From contig LS997567.1 of NCBI GenBank assembly GCA_000469685.2, positions 12,347,210 to 12,411,209 of the forward strand: a stretch of 64,000 bases of DNA. Reading direction: 5' to 3'. Each line of letters starts with the position of its first letter. The first letter of the stretch is position 1. This DNA comes from Haemonchus contortus. Taxonomy: Eukaryota > Nematoda > Chromadorea > Rhabditida > Trichostrongylidae. Of the stretch, positions 11,190 to 25,345 are shown one piece after another. The notes below the pieces were generated by a model. It was not told the DNA's origin. It was given only the letters and a program-made list of their open reading frames with translations, and searched no databases. Both the position numbers and the translations under genes were made by a program.

Positions 11190-11745
11190 CTCCTGGGAGT
11201 GTGATGTCTGGAAGTTCCTTCATTGATAGCGCTCTACACATCAGACTCTAACGACTTGTAGAGGTTATGGGTGGTCCTAGTCACGACCATGACCAGTGAG
11301 GCACTTGCTTTCGTCCTGGTGCAATATGGAGCCAATCTGGAGGTGGCAGCATAAAATGCAAAAACGGGCAAGCCTCAAGGATCCGAACCATCAACCCAGC
11401 CTAACCGTCCCAACCCGAAGTCCACGTCGCTATCCACCGTACCATCCGTCGCTGCTAGCAGCAATACCATGGAAAGCGCGTATGAAACCTCCCCGCACTT
11501 TTCATTATGCTTCATCATGTGGCCCCCTTTTTGGCTACCGTTCACGTTATTTTCAATGTCGCCCCCACAGGCCCCTTCTACTGTGCAGTCGGTCGACGCC
11601 ATGAATAAAAGAACGACGCTAAGTGGGTTAAAACAGCAATTTCTGACAAAATCATTTTCACTTCTTTTTTGGCATTCAGAAGGCCATTTAGCGGAAATGG
11701 ACCATAGTTCTATACTCAGTGCTCATGCCCCTACACCATGCAAAA
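11190..11745 (-). repeat. R10 repeat, copy b (inverted)
   Basis: Homologous to 9784-10400 on the opposite strand, including the conserved open segment (11375-11602 on the - strand, MASTDCTVEGACGGDIENNV...). It is truncated at about 11745, where CR1-like sequence begins. Confidence 0.75.
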
Positions 11746-11764
11746 AGTCCACTCCATCATGTTG

Positions 11765-12971
11765 AATGGACTGAGTTAAGATCAAGTTACTGAGCCAACC
11801 GTGAGTATTTTCAGTATGAACGAGGTATTCCTTCATATCGTCAGCATACATGCGAACCTTGACTGCTGGATGCGTATTCGAAAGATTACGTAAATCATGA
11901 GCATATGTCAAGAACAAAAGGGGTGACAGAACACCACCTTGTGGCACGCCGCTAGTGCATGGGTATCGCCTCGAGAAAGAGTTTTCGACTCTCACGCACA
12001 TGTACATAAGGCACAGATAAGACCGTACCCATCCAAAAAGTGTTCCATTGACACCTAGTTCTCGGAGCTTATAGATAAGTTTATCGTGACTAACTTTATC
12101 GAAAGCCTTTGTATGTCGAAGTAAATCACACCCACACCTTGGCCTTTGTTAATAGCCAAATTCCACTCGAATGCACTGTCAGCCATCAGCGTGCACGTGG
12201 AAGCACCCATCAGGAAACCATGTTGGTCTTCGGGTATAAGACTGTTCCTAGTCAAATAAAGTTCGAGCTTGTCACGTATAACTTTTTCTAGCACCTTAAT
12301 CGTAGGGCTAGTGATGCTAATTGGGCGGAATGATGACACAACTTTCGCATTCGGAACTTTTGGAATAACAGTTATAATGGATTCCTTCCAGGTGGGAGGA
12401 ATTTCACAGAAAATCAGGGAAGCGTTTAGAATCATACACATGGGCTTATAAAGATAGCGAGCACACTTCCTATATACAATCTGGGAAATTCCATCAAACG
12501 GTAAAAAGCAAGAGCTTCTGAGCGACTTAAGAATTCGATGTACTTCTTCGTTGAGTATCATAAGAGATGAAGAATCTGGCTGGTAACTGCCCTCTAAAGC
12601 TGTACCCAAATTGACTACTGATCTAGTATATGCAGAGGAAAAGAATCGTGCGAGAGTTTCTGCTTTCTCATGACTACTCGGAACCTCTTTACCACGGAAG
12701 ACTTGAAGTATCGGTAAAAAAGGCGGAGACTTCATGTTGTTTTTGAAGAGAGCAGATGACATCCTCTTGTCTGTACTGGGAGCGGCTCGCTTTTTTTGTT
12801 AGCCAAAAATCTTTTTAAGTGTTGATCCAGCTCCTTACAGATTCGCTTATAACGAAAGGGAGCCCAAGGGAACTTCTGTGCTCCAGAAAAAAGCCTGACC
12901 TTTTGTGCCATCAAATCACTGATGTGTTTCAGGTACCACACCTTCCGGATTTTTTTAGTCTCGAATGGCAC
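11765..12971 (-). pseudogene. CR1-like reverse transcriptase, frameshifted
   Basis: The RT domain copies element RNA at the target site. The N-terminal part (12762-12055) shows PFDGIS, VIPKVPNAKVVSSFRPIS, EDQHGF and VIYFDI. After a frameshift the palm continues at 12007-11765 with TSGVPQGGVLSPLLF and the catalytic box VRMYADD. The segment 12971-12732 holds the region just upstream. The thumb and C-terminus are absent. It is not functional. Confidence 0.88.
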
Positions 12972-13055
12972 AAATTCAGCAAATTCAGAATAGAGAATAC
13001 GGCAGAATCTTTTGTAGAGGTCATCAACGGATCTATATCCCTCAAATGCACCTTG

Positions 13056-13480
13056 CTAACCAATGAAAGAAAAGGATTCAGAGAGCGAAGCAAAATCAGT
13101 CCTGAAAAAGTTAGGTGAAGGAGGTTCCCTGAACTCAAGCAACGCTATGGTAATATCAAATGCGACTTCACGATGATCGGACTCAGCAAAAGGCGAACAA
13201 ATATGAACATCCTTGACCACTGGAGCATTGCCCAACACTATATTCAGAATCCAGCTTCCACGCGTAGGATGGGTGACAAGCTAAGTCAAAGAACAACGCC
13301 CAAAAAAGTCAAGAAATTTGGAAGACGCAGAACGTTCAGCCCTTCCTTTCAACCAGTCTATATCGCGGTTGAAATCGCCGAAAACAATTAGATGCTCGTT
13401 TGAAAAACAGTGGTCAAGTAATGTTTCAAGAAGATTTCGTCGTGATCAGAGGTTGAGTTAGGGGGCGATATATCAAAATA
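13056..13480 (-). pseudogene. CR1-like AP-endonuclease domain relic
   Basis: Reads VFGDFNRDIDWLKGRAE (metal-site GDFN), then THPTRGSWILNIVLG and finally SPFAESDHREVAFDI (catalytic SDH), with an in-frame stop between the motifs. This is the second half of the endonuclease that nicks target DNA for LINE insertion, and it lies immediately upstream of the RT on the same strand. Confidence 0.8.
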
Positions 13481-13792
13481 ACCGTAAATCGTGTGGAGAA
13501 AAAAAACGTTGAATCCTTGGAGGTAAAAAAAGTTCTGACTTCTAACGAGGAGTAGCCATGGTAGATAGGTTTATCAGATTCTTGGCAAGGCAACACACTC
13601 CAGCACCTGTAACCCCTATTCGGTCAATGCGAGGAACAGTATGCGAACGACCTGTCAGGGTTTCAGAATCTGATATTTTTGCTGACAACTAAGTTTCCGT
13701 AATGAAAAGGAGGTCTGGGTTGCAGGCATCTAGAAAATACTGGGGGTGATAGAGTTTGTTACAGAGACTTCTAGAATTAAACAAGTAACGTT

Positions 13793-14464
13793 TCATCCCG
13801 GGGGTTGTCCCGCGACGGGCTGAGGGTTTACCGAATTCCGTGACTTGGGTAGCTTATTAGTACGCCTCAACTCGCCGCGATACACCACCCAGACACGGCT
13901 ATTAAGCTGGTCATTTCGCTTTTTACACTCCATCCGAAGCTGTTTATCAAGAGTGCGCTCTGCAGGTGTAAGGCTCTTCCGCACGAATACTGTTGAGAAG
14001 CTGGAAGCGCGTAGACGGTGACTGTTGGTGATCGCTGTGATCTAGTGCTTCTTCGACGGCAGCACCAGTTTAACCAACCTGGGACGCGAGCTGCCAGGTT
14101 TACCCATGCGGTAGACTTTCAACTGGTCTACACTCGACACCTAAAATGTCAAGCACTTCAGTCACCCCAACCTCTAACTCCCTTTGCTTGGAATTCCAGA
14201 GACAACCAAGCTACGGCCCCTTTTATCCGCCTCCACAGCATCAGCAATGGTCTGAGGCTGCTTACAGACGAGAGCATTCAAAAACTTTGCCATACCAGGA
14301 TCCTTTATCTGCTCATTTCGCTCCATAATGGCGCTCACAAGCTCACTTATTGACATATTAGCAATTTCTGAATCTGCAGGACAGTTTTTATGAACACTAC
14401 AACTGGCGTTTGATGCCTCCTCAACATTGCTCTTCATTCGTGGGCGCAACCGATATGATGACAT
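13793..14464 (-). pseudogene. CR1-like ORF1 relic
   Basis: Two pieces in different frames. The N-terminal 97 codons (14464-14174) include ADKRGRSLVVSGIP, typical of the region after the coiled coil in nematode LINE ORF1 proteins. The C-terminal piece (13984-13793) reads KSLTPAERTLDKQLRMECKK and then RVWVVYRGEL, an RRM-like ORF1 end. The protein would bind element RNA. A frameshift and stops separate the parts. Confidence 0.7.
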
Positions 14465-14470
14465 AATAGC

Positions 14471-16318
14471 AATCGAGCGTTCGTTGAACTCAAATTCATC
14501 ACCAATAAACTCGGACCGCTACGTCGACGATGAAATAACAGCTCTCCGAGCTGTTATACCTAATGAAGTCGTGCGATATATGATAAGAATACTGTGTCGT
14601 AACGATTAAATAAAGATCAGATAGGTACAGAATAAACGGCGAGCCAGCAGAGTGGGGTACACACGACCGCTCAAGACGACCGCAACTTGTATGATGAACT
14701 CAGCTACGATACTCTCTCGTGAAGATGCTATCTTAGCGCGCGAGTCTCTTGGCATTGTGGATCGCAGCTAAGAATCCCAAATCAAGCAGCCTAAGGGCGA
14801 ATGCCTGGCAAATATTTGGAAGCTCGCGCTTTTGTAGCAGCAGCATATTTCAAATACACTGTCAGCCTCCCGCGTGGAGGCCAAGGTTTACAATACCTCC
14901 AATCTCTACAATTCAATACGACAATGCGCTGTCATCGGCAGGGAAATAACTCTCGTGCGACCTTCATTATTGAGTGTAGAGCAGAGATTCTCTCCTTCTT
15001 TCAAAAGTCACCCATGTCATCCGCACTACGTACTGCGAAAAGACAGGCTCCTTGTTGGATTAAACCTAAATGGGTCTTCTCTGCATAAAAAGAAGACCTG
15101 TAGGCGATCGTCAGTCTAGCCACTTTCTTTTTGCCTACTCGCACTCCCTTACATATTCAGCATTGCTGTGAGTTAGTGGTTTACAGCTCGATCTTAGCAT
15201 TTTACCGCAGCTTTCATCCCGACAGCATTACGTGCAGCCCCCTCTGGCATGAACAGAATGAATGCGCCGAGAATTACTTGTCCATAGCTGGCGGCCAAAG
15301 GAGCTGTCCTTGGAAACCCTTCTTCAAACCTGCCGCTGTGTGAGAATAAAACTGATAGGGGAGACCTCTCAGCGACATCAAACGGATCAAACCACCACTT
15401 AACTCGGGAGATGTAGAGCCAGAAGTGTGGTGGTATTTGGTAACTGTGCGAATGTTCGAAAATTGTCGTGGTAGCTTTGATCGTGAAGGCTAATGTCTTA
15501 AATTACAGAGATGACTCCAATAAATGAAAAAGAAGTCAGAAGAGCTTGCTATCTTAACATATAAAGCTATTTCTAGACACCTTGAGCTGTACCTCTCCTT
15601 AGGATATTTTATATGTCTTGGAATCTCGCGATCGGGTCTAAGAGCTCACGTGTGTTTACAGGGTTCCCGACATTTCCTTGAAGAAAGCGTTATAGTCAAG
15701 ACGTTAGCCGTCTACAAATTGATCTGTTATTGGAAGCGGAGTTCAGTCAGACATAATGAACAGAAAATAACATATCGCATGCGAGACTGTCCCAGGATGA
15801 GTTGAAAAGAGGTGTCATAACTCTCAGACTTTTGCAGAGATTCTAGGTTGGGCTTGGTGAATTGCCGCGAGTTTAATTAACAGACCCTCTAAGTGTCTTC
15901 CATACATGATGCGATTAATATTCGCTGTAAGTAGTGATGAAAAACGTTTCTGTAGTTCTAAGTGAACCTTGGAGAATGCGGTACATACCGCGAACGTGAT
16001 GGCAAATCTATATTAAAATTCTATCCAGTTATTCCAATCGATAAAGGGGTTGGAGTTGGACAAATAAACATAGGATTTTTTTCGAAAAGTATAGATTCCA
16101 GAGTTGCTCGGGTGAAGCGGTCTGGAGAGTTTGTGTTTCTCAGAAAGGATTCATGGATTAAAAAGTATACGAGTGAGAATGTGACATCAGGTATGCCTCT
16201 TGAAGGAACTGGCAATAGCAAAGCGACCTTATGGAGGTTTACATTCATTTTATTATTCATTTTATAGGTCGAAGTCAAGGATCAATTAGAAGGCTCGAAG
16301 AGCCGCTAATCATTAAAC
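14471..16318. other. No recognised gene
   Basis: Unique-looking sequence between two LINEs. An open stretch of ~100 codons at 15962-16267 (+) lacks an ATG start, and I recognise no domain in it. Confidence 0.6.
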
Positions 16319-19300
16319 TTAATCACCTGTATCACCTGTCGTCCCGCTGATCGTCGATTTCCTCGAGCGAGCGCCGGTAACGTCTCCATTCGTCCCTGTT
16401 ACGAGCCAGAGTGGTCCGACGAATTGCTCCAGGGACACGAAGATCAACATTCTTTTCGTTAACAGCTTTCGCGAAGAAGTCTGACCATCTTGTTGGCGGC
16501 CTTCCTGGAATTCGTTTGATGTCCCGAGGGATCCAGTCAGTAATCGCCCTGGTCCAACGGTCATCACTGTATCGCATAACGTGTCCGGCCCAACTGATCT
16601 TCGATTTCTTGGCGTAGTCAACGGCATCCCTGATCTTCGTTTGTTGACGGAGCTCGGAACTCCGGATTCCCTTCTGCACTTGCGTGTACAGGGAAATACC
16701 GAGCATCGCCCTTTCCAAAACGCGTTGAGCAATGCTGACAGCATGCTCATCCTGCTTTCGTAGAGTCCAAGTTTCTGAGGCGTACGTCAAAGCAGGAAGA
16801 ACAGCAGTGTGAGCGCGGAGAGAGGATGTTCTTCGTCTTCTCCATTACTCCCTCGATATTCTGAAATGCTCCCCACGCGGCGCGTTTCCTTCTGCACAGC
16901 TCCCGAGCTGGTCGTTTATCATGTTGACTTCCCGACCTAGATACACATAGCTAGAGCATTCGGAGATATTCGTCCGTTTAACGTGAAAGGAGCATCAGGT
17001 ACCAGTCCGTCTTTCATGAACATCGCCTTCGTTAGGTTCAGCCTCAAGCCGATTTTTCCACAAGCACTATCAAACTCGGCCAGCATTCGTTCTGCCTGCT
17101 CGATGTTCGGTGTTATAAGCACGATGTCGTCTGCAAAGCGGAGGTGATGTAGATAGCGGCCGTCGACCTTCACTCCCAAGTCTTTCCATTCCAAATGACG
17201 CATGATATTATCGAGAGCGGCACTGAAAAGTCTGGGCGATATGGTATCGCTCTGCTGGACACCTCTCTTCACGTTGATAATGACTTCCTTGTAGAATGGT
17301 GAAATCCTGGTCGTAAAGTTGTCGTAGAGCTCACGAAGCGTCCTTATATATTGAGTAGGAACACCCTTGTTGCCCAGGGCTTCGATTACCGCTTCTGTCT
17401 CGACAGTGTCAAAGGCTTCCTTCAAATCGATGAACGTAAGACATGGCGGCATTTTGTACTCTCGCGATGCTTCAATGAGCCTTATTAGGGTGTGGATATA
17501 ATCGATTGTACTGAACCCTCTCCGAAACCCTGCTTGCTCGCATAGCTGTCCTTCATCTGATATTCTGCCAATCCTGTTTAGGATGACACGAGTGAAAAGC
17601 TTGTAGATTACGGGCAGCAGGCAGATTGGGCGATAATTGCCAATATCGTCTGGATCTCCCTTTTTGTACAGCAACACAGTTTTGCTAGTTTTCCACAACG
17701 TGGGCACTTTGCATTTCGACAGGTACCGTGTGAAGAGCATAGCCAGAGTTTTGATGATGACCGGTGGTATACTCTTCAGATGTTCTGGTTTGATCCTATC
17801 GGGACCGGTTACAGTTCTTCATCGACGTGATGGCATGTAGTATTCCGGAAGGGAGAACCGAAGGAGCGATATATTCGTCTTGCCTAAGATGGTGAGTGGG
17901 CAGGCAGACGTAGATGACCTTCTCCATTGCCCGCCGGGATGCAGTAACGGTTCCGTCAGGACGACGAAGGGAGGTCATCTTGGTCTTGCAATTGGTGAAG
18001 CTCCGTCGGACTTTGCGAATGCTCTTTCCTGTCTCGGCGGCTTCGTCCATGACTGCTGCTCTTCTCTCTTCCAGATCTTTCTTTATCGCTTCTCTGCATT
18101 GCTTCGCAAGTTCGGACGTTTGTTGATGATTGCCTGTAGCTCGCGCGATTCCACGCTGGCGTATCAGGTCGAGAGTCTTCGAAGAGAGTCGTCTCTTGGC
18201 TACTTGTAGACTCTCTGCTTTCGTAGCACTATCGTGAAGATGCTCGACGAGCTGGTTGTATTCTTCGTCGAAGTTGTCGATAACGGAATCTTCCCATCAA
18301 CTCGCAATGGAAGCGACGTGGTCCTAGTTGATAGAGTTCTTGGGGCTTCGTTTCCTAAACCTCATAGCTCTCTCTCCACGCATTGAGAAGCAGAATCTAG
18401 CGCAGAGGAGACGATGGTCCGATCCCGTGTAGAACTTCGGAACAACAGCGACATCAGTTAGGCAAAACCTCCGATTGAAATGTCTCGGTCTATTTCGTTA
18501 TGGAACTGTCCACCGGACATCGCAAATCAGAGGGTTTCTGGAAGTGCGAGTTACCATGGATGGTGTGGGTTGACATGATAAACTCGGACAGCCTTTCACC
18601 CTGCTCATTCTATTCCACTCCGTGAGTCCCGATGTAGAGCTCTTCAGCCCTTCTTCTGGGGCCAATCTTGGCATTGAAAATCACCGACGATGGCCTTGAA
18701 GAAAGTGTGGTCTTTTCTGTAGAGCCTCCCCATATCCATATAAAGCGCTTACAACTCCTCTTCTTCAGAGCTCGATGTTGGTGCGTAAGCAACAAAGATG
18801 GTTAGAGCTGGGGTGAGAGCAACATCTACTTAATCGCAAACGTCCGATCCGGGTGGTTAAGCTTTCGTACGAATCTATGTTCATGGTCAAGTGCGTATTG
18901 ACGAGGACACCTACGCCGCCAACGCCTCTACTGTCGCATGTTCCAAGGAACAGTTCTTCTCCAGTCTCAAAGACAGCGTGCAGCGGGCGATGCCTTCTCG
19001 TCTCGGTCAGTCCGATGATGTCGTACTTGATCTTCCTAGCTTGCATCATCAGGTCTCCTATACACGCTTCCGATGCAAGCGTCCGTGCGTTGAAAGTACA
19101 GATCGCCATCTTAGTCCTTCTCCTTTTGGGCAGCCTGTTTTGGCCCTGAGATTTTAGAAGCCTCTCCCGAGCGGTCCTGCACAGCGCTGCCGTATTGGGG
19201 GCTCCCTCTGGTTCAGGGGAGTGAGGCTCATTTTTATCACTGTTTTTGGCGGTGAAAGAAAAACCCATCGTGTAGCTTGCCAGGCTCTGACGTGGGACTT

Positions 19301-19625
19301 GGACGAGGGGCTTTGTTTTTGGAGGCGGCCCCGAATCGCCTCTCAGATACTTCCCAGCGTGACTTGTTCGTCACTCGAATGCAAGGTTTCGGCCGAGGCG
19401 ATAGGCAGGATACGAACTGCACCCACAGAATTTCCACACACGTATGCGTGGGTACGCTTGCGAGAAACAGAGGGTATATCGACCCAGCACAGCAGAATCA
19501 AGGAGTCCATCCCCTGAATCCACCTGCGTCTCTGAGCAAGTACCGGTGACTTTTGGTCGGCGATCAATCCCCCTATCCGCCATCTGGGGACGCCCTACGT
19601 AGCCTCGATACTGACCGGCTGGGGA
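16319..19625 (-). mobile_element. RTE-1-like LINE, copy 1
   Basis: About 3.3 kb, clearly the same family as copy 2 (48102-51477) along its whole length, including the 5' leader (GGATCCCCAGCCGGT near 19610) and the short 3' tail of GGTGATAC-type units. It carries AP endonuclease and RT in one broken frame. It is more decayed than copy 2: the segment around 17870-17910 lacks residues present in copy 2, and there are several frame breaks. The 5' end is followed after about 45 bp by the (AAT)n tract. Confidence 0.95.
16332..19268 (-). pseudogene. RTE endonuclease/reverse transcriptase polyprotein, broken
   Basis: The N-terminal part (19268-18765) contains the AP endonuclease start (MAICTFNARTLASEA, GLTETRRHRPLH). 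The middle is disrupted. RT (17740-16937) shows KKGDPDDIGNYRPICLL, AGFRRGFSTIDYI, LTFIDLKEAFDTVE, ISPRLFSAALDN and FADDIVLIT. In the motif before ISPRLF, copy 2 has VRQGDT and this copy has VQQSDT. The C-terminal domain (16790-16332) reads [28 protein letters not shown] and [18 protein letters not shown] sequence. It cannot make a full protein. Confidence 0.93.
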
Positions 19626-19669
19626 TCCTTCAGTGGAAAGAAACTCAGTGGAGGAGATCCGTAGGTTAA

Positions 19670-21563
<1,894 letters not shown>

Positions 21564-21671
21564 TTGCGTGCATTCAAGCTGAAAAATGGTTTTCAGTACG
21601 CTACGTGTCTCATGATAATTCTCGCTACGGAGATTGCTGCTGCAATTTATGCTGCAATGCACAGCAACATG
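21564..21671 (+). CDS. Tetraspanin-like exon (third membrane segment)
   Basis: A 108-bp, phase-0 exon candidate bounded by a strong acceptor (CTTACATTACAG) and donor (ATG followed by GTATGC). It encodes 36 residues beginning LRAFKLKNGF, then a membrane segment with the pattern CLMIILATEIAAAIYA. The Glu-Ile-Ala inside the membrane segment followed by small residues is typical of tetraspanin TM3. Exons at 33576 and 33748 on the same strand encode the matching later part. Tetraspanins are four-pass membrane organisers. The cysteine-rich loop exon with CCG has not been placed securely. Confidence 0.42.
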
Positions 21672-23809
21672 GTATGCTACTCACTTTCTACTCTTTGCTA
21701 CTCTCTCTATAACTAAGGGCTTCATATTAACACGAAATAATCGTCGAATATTAAGGAATTTCAATATATGAAGTCCGGTGATATGTCCACGATTATGAGC
21801 ATCAAAATCGCGAAATGAGTTCCCCAACAAGTTATGGGTATGCGGATGTTATTCAGGACAACAACAATTTTAAAACACGCAGATACCAACCGCAGTAAGC
21901 GTGCTATACTTGAAGTGTCCTCACTGTAAACAAAGAAGGATAATTGGGCGCGGTGGCCTTACAAGACGAGGTGTATACCGCCGTAGGTGGTTTTGAACGC
22001 TGACCCTAAATTTATGTTCCGAATATGTGAAACGATTATGGGAACAAAGTCACCGGATCAATTACTTTTTGTGTCATACCACTGTAACGGACATATAACC
22101 AAACCGAGCAAAGCCGTAGCTCTGCAACGGAGACGAAATGGGTTGGACAGTGGAATGCTAGGCATGGCTTCAGTCCATGGTGCGTGCGCTCGTTCTGCTT
22201 TACCACTAGGTACGTTTTAAACGCTTGCAAAACATTTTCATTGGCCCAACAACAACATTGGCCACCTAAGAGTCTCTCTCATGAAAAGGTGTTTTAAGGA
22301 AAGTGCTTCTCGCCCTCTACCGGTCCAATAAGAGCATGGATAACTTCAAGCAGAAGAGGGTTTCTAAATTTCTGCCGAAATGGGCTTCAAAGGCTTTGGA
22401 AACAAAGATGCTAGACGATGCATTGGATCGAAACGTTCTTCAAGGTGTCACCGACGAAATACCTTGCTTAAAGATGCTAATGTCGTATTCAAGAGCTATG
22501 CCTGCCAGGAATGAAACGTAGATAACAAAGAGTCTCTCAACCATACCTTTTGTCGCTATCAGGTCCTTCTTATCGACTGCAATAAAGACTAGTCTGTGAA
22601 ACGTCTCCGCGGCCTCGCGTTCTTGACAACAACAACGGAATCATCATATCGCGTCAGAAACCTCGTACCTTAGTGGGAACATGGAGGCTCCAGAGTGGAA
22701 CGTAGCCTCTAACTTCGTAATCTGACTAATGAGCTTAAGTCTTGTGGAGCCCGTAAAAGAGTCTATAGCTTCCTATAAATCGAGTGTCAAAGGAGACCGC
22801 ACTTCTTATGAATGGAAAACAAGTTTTGTTACATCACGACCGATTGCCGCTACGGAAGCTAATGGTAACTGAGAAAACATGAGCTTTCGAAAAGTCTACA
22901 TATTATATTTTCGAGAAGTCATGATGTCTGACCTGGTTATAACTATCGGGTGCAAAAAGAGCGGACTGATTGTCTGCCTACGGAGATTAGCGTATAAGTT
23001 GGAAGGATAAATTTTTATCAAAATAATTATCAAACTAATGTAGGAATCTCATTGCACGATAGTTGTTTTCATGATGCTTCGATGATGCTTAAAGTCAACA
23101 ATAGAGTTCGCACAATAGTAAGATTCAGTGCAAGTTTTATGTATGGTGCTTGTTTGGGGTTGAGTCTAGCCGTGGTATCATGTCCTATCGCATTAGCCAC
23201 GTTTAACTTCTGAAAGGACTTTCTGGCAATAAGTGTATTATCATATGTGCAACTAATGCTCCTCAGTGTTTTCTGAAAATGTTAGTCAACTTTTCCCAGC
23301 GCTTCAGATCCGGGGACAGTATTCTAGGAATGTGATGACCGTATTTCCTCAAGAGAGGGCTCTGATGAGATGAGTCACACGACTGCCATCCACCTTAACA
23401 ACAGAAAGCTGCCGAGTGTTCCGAAACACCATTTCAGGCGTTCGGATTAGAAAGGCATTTCTGTTCGTTCAGTGGTGGTGAAGAAAGTTTCTATTGGATT
23501 ACTATTCTACGGATTCCATGCAAGTGAGAGAGCCCGGTGAGTAGCCAATGTTGAGCTCCTAAAAGTTTCACAAGAGTTTAGAATGCATCTCATAAGAAAG
23601 CAAAACGAGCGCATGCATCAGAAACCCAAACCATGATGTCATGCCTCCAGGTCTACCACCCTACAAGCTGCGCCGCCGTTTGATCGTTTTGGTAATCTTT
23701 CGGACAGGGAAGAAGACATGCTTCCGTTATTTTGTTCCCAGAATCGCCTTACAGATTTGGAACACAGATTTGAGATTAGCGTTCGAAACAGCTTATGGAG
23801 GATGAGATC
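21672..23809. other. Probable intronic sequence, no gene recognised
   Basis: Contains an open stretch of 73 codons at 22303-22521 (+), starting GTG with no ATG start, and no recognised motif. Nothing else was seen. Confidence 0.5.
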
Positions 23810-24070
23810 TCAGCTTGAATGGCCATAGCGAACAAGTATCCTCCCCTGCTTAGGTGAATGAATGAGGGGTTGCTTCCTGTCGTTTTCGATAAATAGTTTT
23901 TTATTGTGAGACAGCTTCTCAGACAAGCACTTTATTTCAACAATCATTTGAGCTTGTAATGACAGCGGACTATTAGATTCCCTTTCTTTCAACGCCTCGA
24001 GCAGAGCTGAAATTTCAGCACTCACTACTAGCACTGAGTCATGCTGATAGTCGATACATTGATGAAACAT
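23810..24070 (-). CDS. Unrecognised 86-codon open frame, helical
   Basis: Starts at ATG and stops at 23810. It looks protein-like, with an amphipathic, charged helical stretch (ALLEALKERESNSPLSLQ, then EIKCLSEKLSHNKKLFIEN). An internal acceptor-like GAAATTTCAG could mean that only the C-terminal part is an exon. It is antisense to the proposed tetraspanin gene and lies within its intron. I do not recognise the family, and it may be chance. Confidence 0.27.
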   Translation of the reverse strand: MFHQCIDYQHDSVLVVSAEISALLEALKERESNSPLSLQAQMIVEIKCLSEKLSHNKKLFIENDRKQPLIHSPKQGRILVRYGHSS

Positions 24071-24205
24071 TTCGATAAAAAAGAATGTCGAGGAGAAATG
24101 GAAAAATGAGTCATAAAAACGTCTTCATTGCTATACTTTTCATAGAATTTCACTGAAATTTACCTTAGTCACTAAATAACCTGCTAAATATATAAAGCGC
24201 TAAGT

Positions 24206-25345
24206 GTGTTCATCGGTATAAGTGTGTGTGTGTGCCATTGTGTTTCGATGTGTGTGTTAATATGTGTCGGTGTGTGTCGGGATGTGTATCGGTGTGTATA
24301 TGTGTGTGTCGGGGAGCGTGAATATCGATGTGAGTGTGTTGGTGTGTGTAACGGTGCGTGTGTTGTTGGGTGTGTCGGTGTGTTTGTGTCGAGAAGTAGG
24401 TCTCTTTATCGGTGTGTGTTGTCGGAGTGTGTGCCGGTGTTTGTCGTTATGTGTATCGCTGTGTGTCGATGAATGTGGGCCGGTGAATGTGTCGGGTAGT
24501 GTGTGTCGGTGTGTGTGTCGGTAAGCGTGTTGGTGTGTGTATCTGTATGTGTGTGTGTGCATCTTGGCGTGTGTGTGTCTGGGTGTGCATGTCTGGGTGT
24601 GTGTGTCTGTGTGTTGTCGGTGTGTGGGTCCGTGTGCGTGTCGGTTTCTGTGTGTCGATGTGTTGCCTGTGTGCGGGTCCGTGTTCGTGTCGGTGTGCGC
24701 GTCAGTGTGTTAATGTGTGTTCTGTATTTGTGAGTGCATCGGGCATATGTGTGTCTGGGTATTGTCGGTGTCTGGATAGGTGTGTGTGTGTCGGTGTGTT
24801 TGTTGGTGTGTGTATCTGTATGTGTTGTGTCGGTTTATGGTTGTCGGTGTGTCTGTGTATTGGTGTGTGTGCGTCGGGGATTGTGTGTATCTGTCTGTGC
24901 CGATACGATTGTGATGATGTATGTCTGTCGTTTTGCGTGTTGGGTGTATGTGTTTCGGTATTTGTGTCCGGAGTAAGTGTGTCTTTATGTTTGTGTCGAT
25001 ATATATATGTATATGTATGTGTCAGGGAATGTCGGTGCGTGTGTTGTTGTGTGTGTTGGTATGTTTTGTCGATATGTATGTCTCGATGTGTGTAGCGGTG
25101 TCTGTATCGGTGTGTATCTTTGCAAGTGTATCTGTAAGTGTGTGTCGGTGTATGTGTGTCGATATATGTGTGTCGGTGAATGTGTACGCCGTTGTGTGTG
25201 GGTGTGTATATCGGCGTGTTTCGCTGTGTGTGTGTGTCTGTGTGTTATCGGTGTGTGTTGTCAGTGTGTGTGTCGGTGTGTATGTCGTCGGTGTGTGTCC
25301 GGACGGTTATGTCAGTGTTGGTCGTTGTGGGTATCGGTGTCAGTC
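24206..25345 (+). repeat. TG-rich minisatellite, ~1.1 kb
   Basis: Imperfect tandem units of the form TGTGTGTCGG and variants (TGTGTGTGTCGGTG), strongly strand-biased: almost all G and T on +, A and C on -. Long Cys/Val-rich or His/Thr-rich frames across it are artefacts of the repeat. Confidence 0.95.

Larger units (their letters stand above)
11765..14470 (-). mobile_element. CR1-like non-LTR retrotransposon, decayed
   Basis: On the - strand, in the expected order: ORF1 relic (14464 to 13793), AP endonuclease relic (about 13480 to 13056) and reverse transcriptase (12971 to 11765). The 3' end is missing beyond the palm domain, where the sequence meets R10 copy b. The protein style (ORF1 with RSLVVSGIP, RT with TSGVPQGGVLSPLLF) is CR1/jockey-like. 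Many frameshifts show an old insertion. Confidence 0.85.

Noticed and set aside
21940..22010. Possible tRNA-derived SINE (GGCGCGGTGG...GGTTTTGAACGC)
   Set aside because: Box matches are weak, the arms do not pair, and no second copy was seen.
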